64,000 nt of DNA from Euglena gracilis (Eukaryota; Euglenida; Euglenophyceae; Euglenales), in NCBI GenBank assembly GCA_039621445.1, contig CP154957.1, forward strand, positions 14,128,947-14,192,946, given 5' to 3'. The position numbers and the translations under genes are program-made. Shown here one piece after another: positions 50,579 to 60,936 of this stretch; within the stretch, counting starts at the first letter, position 1; every line of letters starts with the position of its first letter. The notes under the pieces are model-generated. The model was given only the letters and a program-made list of their open reading frames with translations. It was not told where the DNA came from and did not search any database.

Positions 50579-53118
50579 TTTGAAATCTGTTGCTGGTCAG
50601 ATTGGGAATTTTTAAGGACTTTTTGGACATTTTGGATTTCCCTTTTTTTCGACATTTTTGGTCCTATGGGGTTATGGAGGAGTTGTGGATCAGACAAAAA
50701 ACCAAATTTTGTGGCCAGGTGATCACAGCTGGCTGAGCTTTGGATGGAACAGACGGAAGGACGGTACTTAAGATTATTATTTTCTGGATCTTCAGAAAAA
50801 GCATTCGGCAAATTTGTCCTGAACCAGTTGTCATCACTGGTCATCTGAAAGAAAAGCTTTCGGGAGAGGAGTGATTTGGCAGTGTCAAACCTATTTTCTG
50901 GGCTCGACGCCTGTATTGCAATTATATTGACATCATCCGATTGCGTTTAAGACGCAGTTCTTGATACAGAGATTGAAAAAAGAAAAAAGCATTCCGAAAA
51001 AAGGCGCAAGGTTGGTCGACATTAACGGGTTTCAGGCTGAAACTGACAATGTCCCAAAACGGAACAAAAAGGCATTCAAAAAAAAAAGGAAACAAAAGGT
51101 TGGTCGATTTCCAAGACATCGGAAACCGTTTATGTCAGTCGATTTCCATTCAGGCGCCCGTTAATGGGCCAAAAACCACCTTTTTGACCATATTTCCGTC
51201 CAGGCGGTTCGGTCGAATGAATATCAAGACAGGCGTCGGGCCCAGACAAAATATGGTTTTAGAAAAATCGACCGACACTAACAGATTCAGCAGGGGCGCC
51301 GGGTGGCTCGCTTCGCTCGCTCGCGCCCGGCGCCCCTGCTGAATCTGTTAGTGTCGGTCGATTTTTGTATAGAAATCTGTTGCTGGTCAGATTGGGAATT
51401 TTTAAGGACTTTTTGGACATTTTGGATTTCCCTTTTTTCGACATTTTTGGTCCTATGGGGTTGTGGAGGAGTTATGGATCAGACAAAAACCAAATTTTGT
51501 GGCCAGGTGATCACAGCTGGCTGAACTTTGGATGGAACAGACGGAAGGACGGTATTTAAGATTATTATTTTCTGGATCTTCAGAAAAAGCGCAAATTTGT
51601 CCTGAACCAGTTGTCATCATTGGTCATCTGAAAGAAAAGCTTTCGGGAGAGGAGTGATTTGGCAGTGTCAAACCTATTTTCTGGGCTCGACGCTTGTATT
51701 GCAATTATATTGACATCATCCGATTGCGTTTAAGACGCAGTTCTTGATACAGAGATTGAAAAAAGAAAAAAGCATTCCGAAAAAAGGCACAAGGTTGGTC
51801 GACATTAACGGGTTTCAGGCTGAAACTGACAATGTCCCAAAACGGAACAAAAAGGCATTCAAAAAAGGAAACAAAAGGTTGGTCGATTTCCAAGACATCG
51901 GAAACCGTTTATGTCAGTCGATTTCCATTCAGGCGCCCGTTAATGGGCCAAAAACCACCTTTTTGACCATATTTCCGTCCAGGCGGTTCGGTCGAATGAA
52001 TATCAAGACAGGCGTCGGGCCCAGACAAAATATGGTTTTAGAAAAATCGACCGACACTAACAGATTCAGTAGGGGCGCCGGGCGGCTCGCTTCGCTCGCT
52101 CGCGCCCGGCGCCCCTGCTGAATCTGTTAGGTCGGTCAATTTATGTATAGAAATCTGTTGCTGGTCAGATTGGGAATTTTTAAGGACTTTTTGGACATTT
52201 TGGATTTCCCTTTTTTCGACATTTTTGGTCCTATGGGGTTGTGGAGGAGTTATGGATCAGACAAAAACCAAATTTTGTGGCCAGGTGATCACAGCTGGCT
52301 GAACTTTGGATGGAACAGACGGAAGGACGGTATTTAAGATTATTATTTTCTGGATCTTCAGAAAAAGCGCAAATTTGTCCTGAACCAGTTGTCATCATTG
52401 GTCATCTGAAAGAAAAGCTTTCGGGAGAGGAGTGATTTGGCAGTGTCAAACCTATTTTCTGGGCTCGACGCTTGTATTGCAATTATATTGACATCATCCG
52501 ATTGCGTTTAAGACGCAGTTCTTGATACAGAGATTGAAAAAAGAAAAAAGCATTCCGAAAAAAGGCACAAGGTTGGTCGACATTAACGGGTTTCAGGCTG
52601 AAACTGACAATGTCCCAAAACGGAACAAAAAGGCATTCAAAAAAAAAGGAAACAAAAGGTTGGTCGATTTCCAAGACATCGGAAACCGTTTATGTCAGTC
52701 GATTTCCATTCAGGCGCCCGTTAATGGGCCAAAAACCACCTTTTTGACCATATTTCCGTCCAGGCGGTTCGGTCGAATGAATATCAAGACAGGCGTCGGG
52801 CCCAGACAAAATATGGTTTTAGAAAAATCGACCGACACTAACAGATTCAGTAGGGGCGCCGGGCGGCTCGCTTCGCTCGCTCGCGCCCGGCGCCCCTGCT
52901 GAATCTGTTAGGTCGGTCAATTTATGTATAGAAATCTGTTGCTGGTCAGATTGGGAATTTTTAAGGACTTTTTGGACATTTTGTATTTCCCTTTTTTCGA
53001 CATTTTTGGTCCTATGGGGTTGTGGAGGAGTTATGGATCAGACAAAAACCAAATTTTGTGGCCAGGTGATCACAGCTGGCTGAACTTTGGATGGAACAGA
53101 CGGAAGGACGGTATTGAA
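50579..53118. repeat. 780-bp tandem repeat, three full units and one partial
   Basis: Units start GAAATCTGTTGCTGGTCAG at about 50581, 51371, 52149 and 52931. Each full unit ends in a hairpin with about 45-nt arms (CGACCGACACTAACAGATTC ... GGCGCCGGG) at 51269, 52047 and 52825. Units 2 and 3 are nearly identical. Each carries an open frame of about 125 codons, probably by chance. Confidence 0.92.
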
Positions 53119-53144
53119 ACCGTGTATTGGGGCTCTGGCTTCAC

Positions 53145-53230
53145 GCCCGAACCGGCGTTCCAGAACGCCGGTTCGGCGCAGAAATTTTTGCGCCGAACCG
53201 GCGTTCTGGAACGCCGGTTCGGGCGGGAAG
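53145..53230. repeat. Double hairpin of GAACCGGCGTTC words
   Basis: CGAACCGGCGTTCCAGAACG and its inverse repeat on both sides of a GCAGAAATTTTTGC centre. Confidence 0.85.
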
Positions 53231-53384
53231 ATGGCGTCCAGGGGACCGAAAATAAAAAGTGCCAAAAAGTGTTCAAAATGCTTAGTGGATATGTGGCAAT
53301 CACATCTGAGCAGTTTTTGGGGGCCATAATAATAATTGGCCATATATTGGGGTATTTTGTGCAACAATTTCCATTTGGGCCCCG

Positions 53385-53578
53385 GGCGGATTCCTGTGGG
53401 TGCTCATCCTGGGGGTGATGCCGACCTGGTCGGCCCGACCACCTGGTCGGCCCGACCATGGTCGGGCCGACCAGGTCGATAACTACCCCTGGGGGTGATA
53501 CCGACCAGGTCGGTATCACCCCCAGAAATCTGCATTACCCCCCCCCCCTCTTTGGAAATTTAAGCCCCCCCCCCCGGG
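53385..53578. repeat. GGTCGGGCCGACC hairpin repeat, copy 2
   Basis: CTGGGGGTGATGCCGACCTGG, several GGTCGGCCCGACC palindromes, then CTGCATTACCCCCCC and AAATTTAAGCCCC. Inverted relative to 59045-59225. Confidence 0.8.
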
Positions 53579-53579
53579 T

Positions 53580-55400
53580 TTCCAAAAGACGAGATCAACA
53601 TGCACCCGAAAAGGGGTTGGCAGATAAAAGGGGTTTATTTTGTTAATGAAAGGGATAGGGTTAGGTCGACTTGCACCCGAAAAGGGGTTGGCAGATAAAA
53701 GGGGTTGGCAGATAAAAGGGGTTTATTTTGTTAATGAAAGGGAGGGTTAGGTCGACTTGCACCCGAGAAGGGGTTGGCAGAAAAATGGGGTTTATTTTGT
53801 TAATGAAAGGGATAGGGTTAGGTCGACTTGCACCCGAAAAGGGGTTGGCAGATAAAAGGGGTTGGCAGATAAAAGGGGTTTATTTTGTTAATGAAAGGGA
53901 TAGGGTTAGGTCGACTTGCACCCGAAAAGGGGTTGGCAGATAAAAGGGGTTGGCAGATAAAAGAAAGGGATAGGGTTAGGTCGACTTGCACCCGAAAAGG
54001 GGTTGGCAGATAAAAGGGGTTTATTTTGTTAATGAAAGGGATAGGGTTAGGTCGACTTGCACCCGAAAAGGGGTTGGCAGATAAAAGGGGTTTATTTTGT
54101 TAATGAAAGGGATAGGGTTAGGTCGACTTGCACCCGAAAAGGGGTTGGCAGATAAAAGGGGTTTTTTTTTAATGAAAGGGATAGGGTTAGGTAGACTTGC
54201 ACGCGAAAAGGTTTTGGCAGATAAAAGGTTGTGAGAGATAAAAGGTTTATTTTGTTAATGAAAGGGATAGGGTTAGGTCGACTTGCACCCGAAAAGGGGG
54301 TGGCAGATAAAAGGGTTTTATTTTGTTAATGAAAGGGATAGGGTTAGGTCGACTTGCACCCGAAAAGGGGTTGGCAGATAAAAGGGGTTTATTTTGTTAA
54401 TGAAAGGGATAGGGTTAGGTCGACTTGCACCCGAAAAGGGGTTGGCAGATAAAAGGGGTTGGCAGATAAAAGGGGTTCATTTTGTTAATGAAAGGGATAG
54501 GGTTAGGTCGACTTGCACCCGAAAAGGGGTTGGCAGATAAAAGGGTTTTATTTTGTTAATGAAAGGGATAGGGTTAGGTCGACTTGCACCCGAAAAGGGG
54601 TTGGCAGATAAAAGGGGTTGGCAGATAAAAGGGGTTGATTTTGTTAATGAAAGGGATAGGGTTTGGTCGACTTGCACCCGAGAAGGGGTTGGCAGATAAA
54701 AGGGGTTGGCAGATAAAAGGGGTTTATTTTGTTAATGAAAGGGATAGGGTTAGGTCGACTTGCACCCGAAAAGGGGTTGGCAGATAAAAGGGGTTTATTT
54801 TGTTAATGAAAGGGATAGGGTTAGGTCGACTTGCACCCGAAAAGGGGTTGGCAGATAAAAGGGGTTGATTTTGTTAATGAAAGGGATAGGGTTAGGTCGA
54901 CTTGCACCCGAAAAGGGGGTGGCAGATAAAAGGGGTTTATTTTGTTAATGAAAGGGATAGGGTTAGGTCGACTTGCACCCGAAAAGGGGGTGGCAGATAA
55001 AAGGGGTTTATTTTGTTAATGAAAGGGATAGGGTTAGGTCGACTTGCACCCGAAAAGGGGTTGGCAGATAAAAGGGGTTTATTTTGTTAATGAAAGGGAT
55101 AGGGTTAGGTCGACTTGCACCCGAAAAGGGGTTGGCAGATAAAAGGGGTTGGCAGATAAAAGGGGTTGATTTTGTTAATGAAAGGGATAGGGTTTGGTCG
55201 ACTTGCACCCGAGAAGGGGTTGGCAGATAAAAGGGGTTGGCAGATAAAAGGGGTTGATTTTGTTAATGAAAGGGATAGGGTTAGGTCGACTTGCACCCGA
55301 AAAGGGGGTGGCAGATAAAAGGGGTTTATTTTGTTAATGAAAGGGATAGGGTTAGGTCGACTTGCACCCGAAAAGGGGTTGGCAGATAAAAGGGGTTTGT
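53580..55400. repeat. 68-89-bp satellite with a telomere-like word, about 23 units
   Basis: Unit: GGGATAGGGTTAGGTCGACT, TGCACCCGAAAAGGGGTTGG, CAGATAAAAGGGG, TTTATTTTGTTAATGAAA. Length varies by zero or one extra GGCAGATAAAAGGGGTT. A further copy is at 58700-58780. Confidence 0.95.
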
Positions 55401-55544
55401 TACCTGGTAAAGGGAAAGGGAAAGTTAACCAGGTTGTTGTTTAGGCCAGGGCTGTGTTCATAGCAACATGGCTTTGGTCAAAATCTGTGTTTCTAAAAAA
55501 ACGCAGACTCTGGCCTGAGTCTGTGTTTCGAAACGCTCAGTCTG

Positions 55545-55610
55545 TTACTCGGCCTGAGTCTGCGTTTCGAAACGCAGACTCAGGTCAGAGTCTGCGTTTA
55601 AGACACAGTT
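55545..55610. repeat. CAGACTC hairpin
   Basis: GCCTGAGTCTGCGTTTCGAA pairs with TTCGAAACGCAGACTCAGG. Same hairpin at 63200-63262. Confidence 0.85.
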
Positions 55611-55799
55611 CTTGATATAGAGATTGAAAAAAGAAAAAAGCATTCCGAAAAAAAAGGCAAAAGGTTGGTCGACATTAACGGGCTTCAGGCTGAAACTGAC
55701 AATGTCCCAAAATGGAACAAAAAGGCATTCAAAAAAGGAAACAAAAGGTTGGTCGATTTCCAAGACATCGGAAACCGTTTATGTCAGTCGATTTCCATT
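55590..55799. repeat. 780-bp repeat fragment, left of an insertion
   Basis: Matches 50945-51145 and breaks off in GTCGATTTCCATT. Continues at 57720. Confidence 0.85.
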
Positions 55800-55902
55800 A
55801 AGTCCGCTTTGTCAGCACCAGGCCTCAGGACAGAGTCTGTGTTGTCAACACAGGACTCAGGGGGGGCCTGAGTCCTGTGTTGACAACACAGACTCTGTCC
55901 AA

Positions 55903-57509
55903 AGGCACAAATGAGAGAGAGAAAACCCAAAGCCATTGAAAAGCAGCCAATGACCATAACGCCATGACGCAGGTGGCACAATATGTCGTTGGCACGTTGT
56001 GTGCGAAAAGGAGGGCAGTTCGGTAGGCCATCACATGGAAAGGATTTCAAAATCAAAACAAATACCCCGGAAAAAATAGTCCTGGCGCTCCGTCGGAGAT
56101 CCCAGCAACTTCAGGTGACGGTGATAAGCTAGGATTGCACATAATTTGGGGTCCTCGTGTGGCAAAATCATTTGTGTGTGGACTGGTTTCCCCACCGTTT
56201 CTTGTTTGGCCTGCAAATTTTCATGGTGCCAATGGTCACGTTCAATGCTGGCCTTCCATCGTTGTGTGTTTGAAGCTCAAGGTTGCCAACACGAAGTTCC
56301 AACAACGAATCTGGGCGGTAGCCCAGTTGGAAGGCAATCAGGAGGATCGGAATTTAGGTGCTGCTCTTCATAGCATGATTGGAAGTTCATTTTGTCATAC
56401 AACGTGACCAGTTCATCATCCGTCAGCACAGTGACTGCTTCCTTCATGGCCAAGTTTGTCCGAGCACGAGTGTGAAATGCATCAAAATCCGACAAAAATT
56501 TTGAAATTGAATTTGTGCACTCGGAACGATTCCAGCCGCCGGCCGTGTTTGGTTGTACATGAGTCAGGGGGGGGGGAAATTGATATCCGCAATTTTTCCG
56601 CAATTTCCGCAATTTTCCGCAATTTCCGCAATTTTCCGCAATTTTCCGCAATTTTTCCGCAATTTCCGCAATTTTTCCGCAATTTTTTTCCCATTTTTTT
56701 TCCGCAGAATTTTTTTCCCACCACCGAAGATGGAAGATGCAATGAGTTCAAGCCATTCTTCAAATGGATCAACAGGTGTGCTATTGTGTTTTGTTGTTTT
56801 TTTCCCCCCAGTTTACCAATTTTTCTCACAGGTGCACCACTGGTCACAGGATTGGGTGCGTCCCACCTGTGCAAAAAAACATCAAGCGTGTTGATTTGTG
56901 CTCGCCTGCATCGACGTGGGTGTTGCGGTGTTCTGAACCTCACAATTGAAAAATTTCTAAGTCCCCTCAGACAGAAATGTGTATACCCGATATCAATTTT
57001 TCCGCAATTTTTCTGCAATTTCCGCAATTTTTCCGCAATTTTTCCGCAATTTTTCCGAAGGCCTCCGATATCAATTATTCCCCCCCCCTGCATGAGTGCC
57101 AGAGCGTTCACGTTAGTCTTCAACGTTTGTGGGCTTCACTCATGCACGGGAACAATCTTGCTGCGGCGCACAAATTTCTTCTTTGCACCAAGGCAGCATC
57201 TCTCTGAGCAGCGTCATCAAAAAGGAAGATCACCGCAAGCGTAAATTTGGCAAATGCAGCCATCCAGTTGTCCAAATTGGACAAAATGCAACTCTGGTAG
57301 GCCAAAACCTTCGCAAAATCTTTGGCCGCGTGATAAGAAATTTTTTGATTTTTTTCTGTTCCCGCAGGGAGTCCTGGTTGCTCGGCAAAGGTGTTGCCAA
57401 ACAACGCGGCGTCGGCCGGGAGTGGACGTGTGGGGTTTTGGGCCTGGTCCAAAGCGGCCAAAAAAAACGTCCACTGGGGGTAATGGTCCCAGGGCCGCCT
57501 CGGCAACAT
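55903..57509 (-). pseudogene. Crypton-like tyrosine recombinase candidate, disrupted
   Basis: From 57509: FFLAALDQAQNPTRPLP, KISYHAAKDFAKVLAYQ, LDNWMAAFAKF and LFDDAAQRDAALVQRR, the part shared with 40803-41472. Then 56540-56400 gives KFLSDFDAFHTRARTNLAMK and LTDDELVTLYDKM. The best catalytic clue is at 56345-56270: LLIAFQLGYRPDSLLELRVG, which resembles the box I arginine region of tyrosine recombinases. It is followed by KMILPHEDPKLCAILAYHRH. I could not find a secure H-x-x-R or tyrosine. Two A/T-rich GCGGAAATT stretches (56570-56710, 56990-57060) may be introns or insertions. Confidence 0.5.
56568..56710. repeat. AATTTTTCCGC tandem repeat; dispersed repeat copy 3
   Basis: Many AATTTCCGC/AATTTTTCCGC units. 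With 56950-57070 (GATATCAATTTTTCCGC, ACAGAAATGTGTATACCC) it mirrors 21540-21700 in inverse orientation. Confidence 0.75.
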
Positions 57510-57719
57510 TCACCAATTGTGCTGCAATCATTCAGAAGAAAAAAGCATTTGTGATATACGAATCATCCGAGGTTATAACACAGACTCTGTCCTGAGGCCT
57601 GGTGCTGTTACAAAGCGGACTTAAAGAACTGTGTTAACAACACAGACTCTGTCCTGAGTCCTGTGTTGACAACACGGACTCAGGACAGAGTCTGTGTTGT
57701 TAACACAGTTCTTGGTGTA

Positions 57720-58064
57720 CAGGCGCCCATTTATGTCAGACGATTTCCATTCAGGCGCCCGTTTATGTCGGTCGATTTCCATTCAGGCGCCCGTTTATGT
57801 CGGTCGATTTCCATTCAGGCGCCGTTTATGTCAGTCGATTTCTATTCAGGCGCCCGTCAATGGGCCAGAAATCACTTTTTTGACCATATTTCCGTCCAGG
57901 CGGTTCGGTCGAATGAATATCAAGACAGGCGTCGGGCCCAGACAAAATAGGTTTTAGAAAAATCGACCGACACTAACAGATTCAGCAGGGGCGCCGGGCG
58001 GCTCGCTTCGCTCGCTCGCGCCCGGCGCCCCTGCTGAATCTGTTAGTGTCGGTCGATTTTTGTA
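57720..58064. repeat. 780-bp repeat fragment, right of the insertion, with 32-bp minisatellite
   Basis: CGTTTATGTCGGTCGATTTC / CATTCAGGCGCC is repeated about four times, then a unit end with the CTAACAGATTCAGCAGGGGC hairpin (57957-58063). Confidence 0.9.
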
Positions 58065-58154
58065 TAGAAACCGTGTTTTGGGCGAAGATTTAAGACTTTT
58101 AAAGTCTCGAAATCCGCCCAAACACGGTTTCATACCGGTGTTTGAGACGCCGGG

Positions 58155-58560
58155 TTCACGGCTCATTGCGGATTATTGGCCGTGGAACTTTTGGTGGTCG
58201 CTAGCGACCGTTGGTCACGGTCGACCGACCATTGGTGGTCGGAGCGACCGGTCGCTACCACCAATATTTCGACCCCCCCCCCTTCAGACAATTTTTAAGC
58301 CCCCCCCCCCCAATAGGATTTTATTGAAAAAACCCCAAGTTGGCATGCAAACCGATGCTCCCAGGGCGAGGCGCGGTTGTAAGGCCACGCGCAGTGAACA
58401 ACCAGTCCTTCGGCGCCCTTGGTCGTCTAGGGGGGGGGGGGGGGCTGCCGCCCCCCCCCCCCCAGCACCCCCCCGCACCCCCCCCCCGCCCTCCAACAAC
58501 AAAATCCCCTCCGGGGGGTACCCGACGCAGGGCCATGCGCGCATGTAATGCGGCCCCGGG
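58155..58560. mobile_element. 160-bp-array element, copy 2, truncated with one unit
   Basis: Shares GCTCATTGCGGATTATTGGCC, CGCTAGCGACC palindromes, TTTTTAAGCCCCC and one GGTCGTCTAG ... CCGACGCAGGGCCATGCGCG unit with 48265-48700. The right arm is missing. Confidence 0.8.
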
Positions 58561-58670
58561 CGGATGATTGGCTATGACGATCCCGGAGGTCGTACCGACC
58601 ATGGTCGGCCCGACCTATGGTCGGCCCGACCATGGTCGGCCCGACCTGGCCGTTATCGACCACTGGAGAT
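58552..58670. repeat. GGTCGGCCCGACC hairpin repeat, copy 3
   Basis: GCGGATGATTGGCTATGACG, then alternating GGTCGGCCCGACC / ATGGTCGG words. Confidence 0.75.
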
Positions 58671-58784
58671 CCCTAAAGGGTTTGTTACCAGAACCAGGTA
58701 AAAGGGGTTGATTTTGTTAATGAAAGGGATAGGGTTTGGTCGACTTGCACCCGAGAAGGGGTTGGCAGATAAAAGGGGTTTAAT

Positions 58785-58960
58785 GTGACCCCCCCCCCCT
58801 ATTTGTCACCCCCCCTCTAATAGTCCCCCCCCCCCTTGGGGGGGCGACAATTAGGGGGGGTTACCCATGGACCCATGGAAATGTGGGGTAAATTGAGTAA
58901 CCCCCCCCCTAATTGTCACCCCCCCCTATTAGTCGCCAGGGGGGTCAAAACACTCCCGAG
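58785..58960. repeat. Poly-C hairpins with CTAATTGTCACC / GACAATTAGG words
   Basis: Opposed C and G runs with inverted CTAATTGTC. Similar to 46140-46270 and 46580-46660. Confidence 0.65.
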
Positions 58961-59044
58961 GGGGTGCCATATAGGGTGGGAGGTCACGTTATTAAATTTT
59001 TTAATTAAAATTTTACCTTACTTAACAATTGACCTATTCAAACG

Positions 59045-59225
59045 AAGGGGGGGGGGGCTTAAATTTCCAAAAGGTGGGGGGGTAATGCGGATTTCTGGGG
59101 GTCGGGCCGACCAGGTCGGCATCACCCCCAGAAGTCGGTATCCCACCAACAGGGGTCGGGCCGACCACAGGTCGGGCCGACCAGGTCGGCATCACCCCCA
59201 GGATGAGCACCCACAGGAATCCGCA
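59045..59225. repeat. GGTCGGGCCGACC hairpin repeat, copy 4, inverted relative to copy 2
   Basis: GCTTAAATTTCC, GGGGGTAATGCGGATTTCTG, then GGTCGGGCCGACCAGGTCGG and CACCCCCAGGATGAGC, the reverse complement order of 53385-53578. Confidence 0.8.
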
Positions 59226-59239
59226 CGGAGCCTTCCATT

Positions 59240-59680
59240 TGGCCAAATTTAGGGAATTTTTGAAATAGAATACCATGCAGCACGGCTGAAATCCAAGGCC
59301 ATCTGCTGAAAGCCCTTGAGAAGAGCTTTCGATCGATGGGCAACATGCCTGGTGAAACATAGGAATTTCGACTTTGCAAACAGGGTCGGAAAATGCGATC
59401 GCCGATTTTCAGAGTGCTCTGCAGTATAGCTGAGTTCTGTGGGTACCAAATGAAAGGCCTTGGCGAGAGCTTTCGATTGATATGCTGTATGGCACCTCAG
59501 GTGTGGGATTTCACAAATTAGGATGTCAAATTTTGGAATGCACGATCGCTGAAAATAAGCGCTGTATGGATTATTGCTGAATCCTGTGGCCATCTGCCAA
59601 AAGCCCTTGAGAAGAGCTTTCGATCGATGGGTAACATGGCACCGGACCTGTGAAAACTTCAATCGGTCGATCGACATGGC
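59240..59680. repeat. 145-bp-period repeat with GAGCTTTCGATCGA
   Basis: GAGAAGAGCTTTCGATCGATGGG (or the variant GCGAGAGCTTTCGATTGAT) occurs near 59320, 59467 and 59613, about 145 bp apart. Confidence 0.8.
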
Positions 59681-59756
59681 CATGCGCCCAAAGGAGCCCA
59701 AAAATGCTCCAAAATGTTCAAAAAATGGGTATTTGGGGCGAAATTGGCCTGGGTTC

Positions 59757-59937
59757 CTTGAACGCCGGTTCGGGCGTGAAGCCAGAGCCCCTAATCCACG
59801 GTTTCAACAACTGTGTCCAGAACGCCGGTTCGGACCACGGAACTGTGTTCCAGAACGCCGGTTCGGGCTGCCGCCCGAACCGGCGTTCTGGAACACAGTT
59901 CCGTGGTCCGAACCGGCGTTCTGGACACAGTTTTTGT
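59757..59937. repeat. Long GAACGCCGGTTCGG palindrome
   Basis: Arms of about 60 nt (CAGAACGCCGGTTCGGACCA ... CGGGC) pair around a GCTGCCGCC centre at 59868-59876. Confidence 0.9.
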
Positions 59938-60115
59938 ATCATAAGATTATTATTTTCTGGATCTTCAGAAAAAGCATTCGGCAAATTTGTCCTGAACCAG
60001 TTGTCATCACTGGTCATCTGAAAGAAAAGCTTTCGGGAGAGGAGTGATTTGGCAATGTCAAACCTGTTTTCTGGGCTCGACGCCTGTATTGCAATTATAT
60101 TGACATCATCGGCTT
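59938..60115. repeat. 780-bp repeat fragment
   Basis: Matches 50765-50940. Confidence 0.85.
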
Positions 60116-60159
60116 TCGGGCCAAGGGAAAGTTAACCAGGGAACAACAACAACCTAAAG

Positions 60160-60260
60160 GGTTTGTTACCTGGTCGGCCCGACCTCCAATCAACGGCATT
60201 ACCCCCCCCCTTTTTTGAAATTTAAGCCCCCCCCTCAAAATTTTATTCTCTTAATTTGGC
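60160..60260. repeat. GGTCGGCCCGACC repeat end, fragment
   Basis: CCTGGTCGGCCCGACCTCCA, then GGCATTACCCCCCCC and AAATTTAAGCCCC. Confidence 0.65.
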
Positions 60261-60334
60261 TGAAAATGCATCAAAACACATTGGAATGACCTCCAAACTG
60301 GCAAAAAACGTCCCATTTTTGAAGAATTCGATTA

Positions 60335-60935
60335 GAGTTAGGGTTAGGGATACAGTTAGGGTTAGGGTTAGGGATACAGTTAGGGTTAGGGTTAGGGAAA
60401 CGGATAGGGTTAGGGCTGGGGATTAGGGTTAGGGTTAGGGATACGGTTAGGGTTAGAGTTAGGGTTAGGGATACGGTTAGAGTTAGGGTTAGGGTTAGAG
60501 TTAGGGTTAGGGTTCGGTTAGGGTTAGAGTTAGGGTTAGGGATACGGTTAGGGTTAGGGATAGGGTTAGAGTTAGGGTTAGGGATACGGTTAGGGCTGGG
60601 GATTAGGGTTAGGGTTAGGGATACGGTCAGTGTTACGGTTATTGTTAGGGTTAGGGATACGGTTAGGGTTAGGGTTCGGGCCAGGGATACGGTTTGAGTT
60701 TGGGTTGGGGATACGGTTAGGGTTAGGGATGCAGTTAGGGTTAGGGATACGGATAGGGTTCGGGTTAGGGTTAGGGTTAGGGATACGGTTAGGGTTAGGG
60801 CTAGGGTTAGAGTTAGGGTTAGGGATACGGTTAGGGTTTCGGTTAGGGTTAGGGTTAGGGATACGGTTAGTGTTACGGTTATTGTTAGGGTTAGGGATAC
60901 GATTAGGGTTAGAGTTCGGGCCACGGATACGGTTT
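60335..60935. repeat. Degenerate telomere-like array (GTTAGGGATACGG)
   Basis: Mixed GGGTTA and GGGATACGGTTA words across 600 bp. Confidence 0.9.
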
Positions 60936-60936
60936 A

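Larger units (their letters stand above)
55800..57719 (-). mobile_element. TIR element carrying a recombinase-like gene, copy 2
   Basis: Inserted in the 780-bp repeat between CGATTTCCATT and CAGGCGCCC. AAGTCCGCTTTGTCAGCACC and the following 27 bases (55799-55845) are inverted at 57577-57623. An inner hairpin (55840-55900) and a right-end hairpin (57624-57713, AAGAACTGTGTTAACAACAC) extend the ends. The interior codes on the minus strand. Confidence 0.78.

Noticed and set aside
50961-51164. Lysine-rich ORF repeated in each 780-bp unit
   Set aside because: Frame and length vary with A-run indels between near-identical units, so coding is unlikely.
53580-55400. CRISPR-like regular repeat
   Set aside because: Units are contiguous without unique spacers and the context is eukaryotic; it is a satellite.
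60271-60924. 217-codon threonine/leucine-rich ORF
   Set aside because: Translation of degenerate telomere-like repeats.
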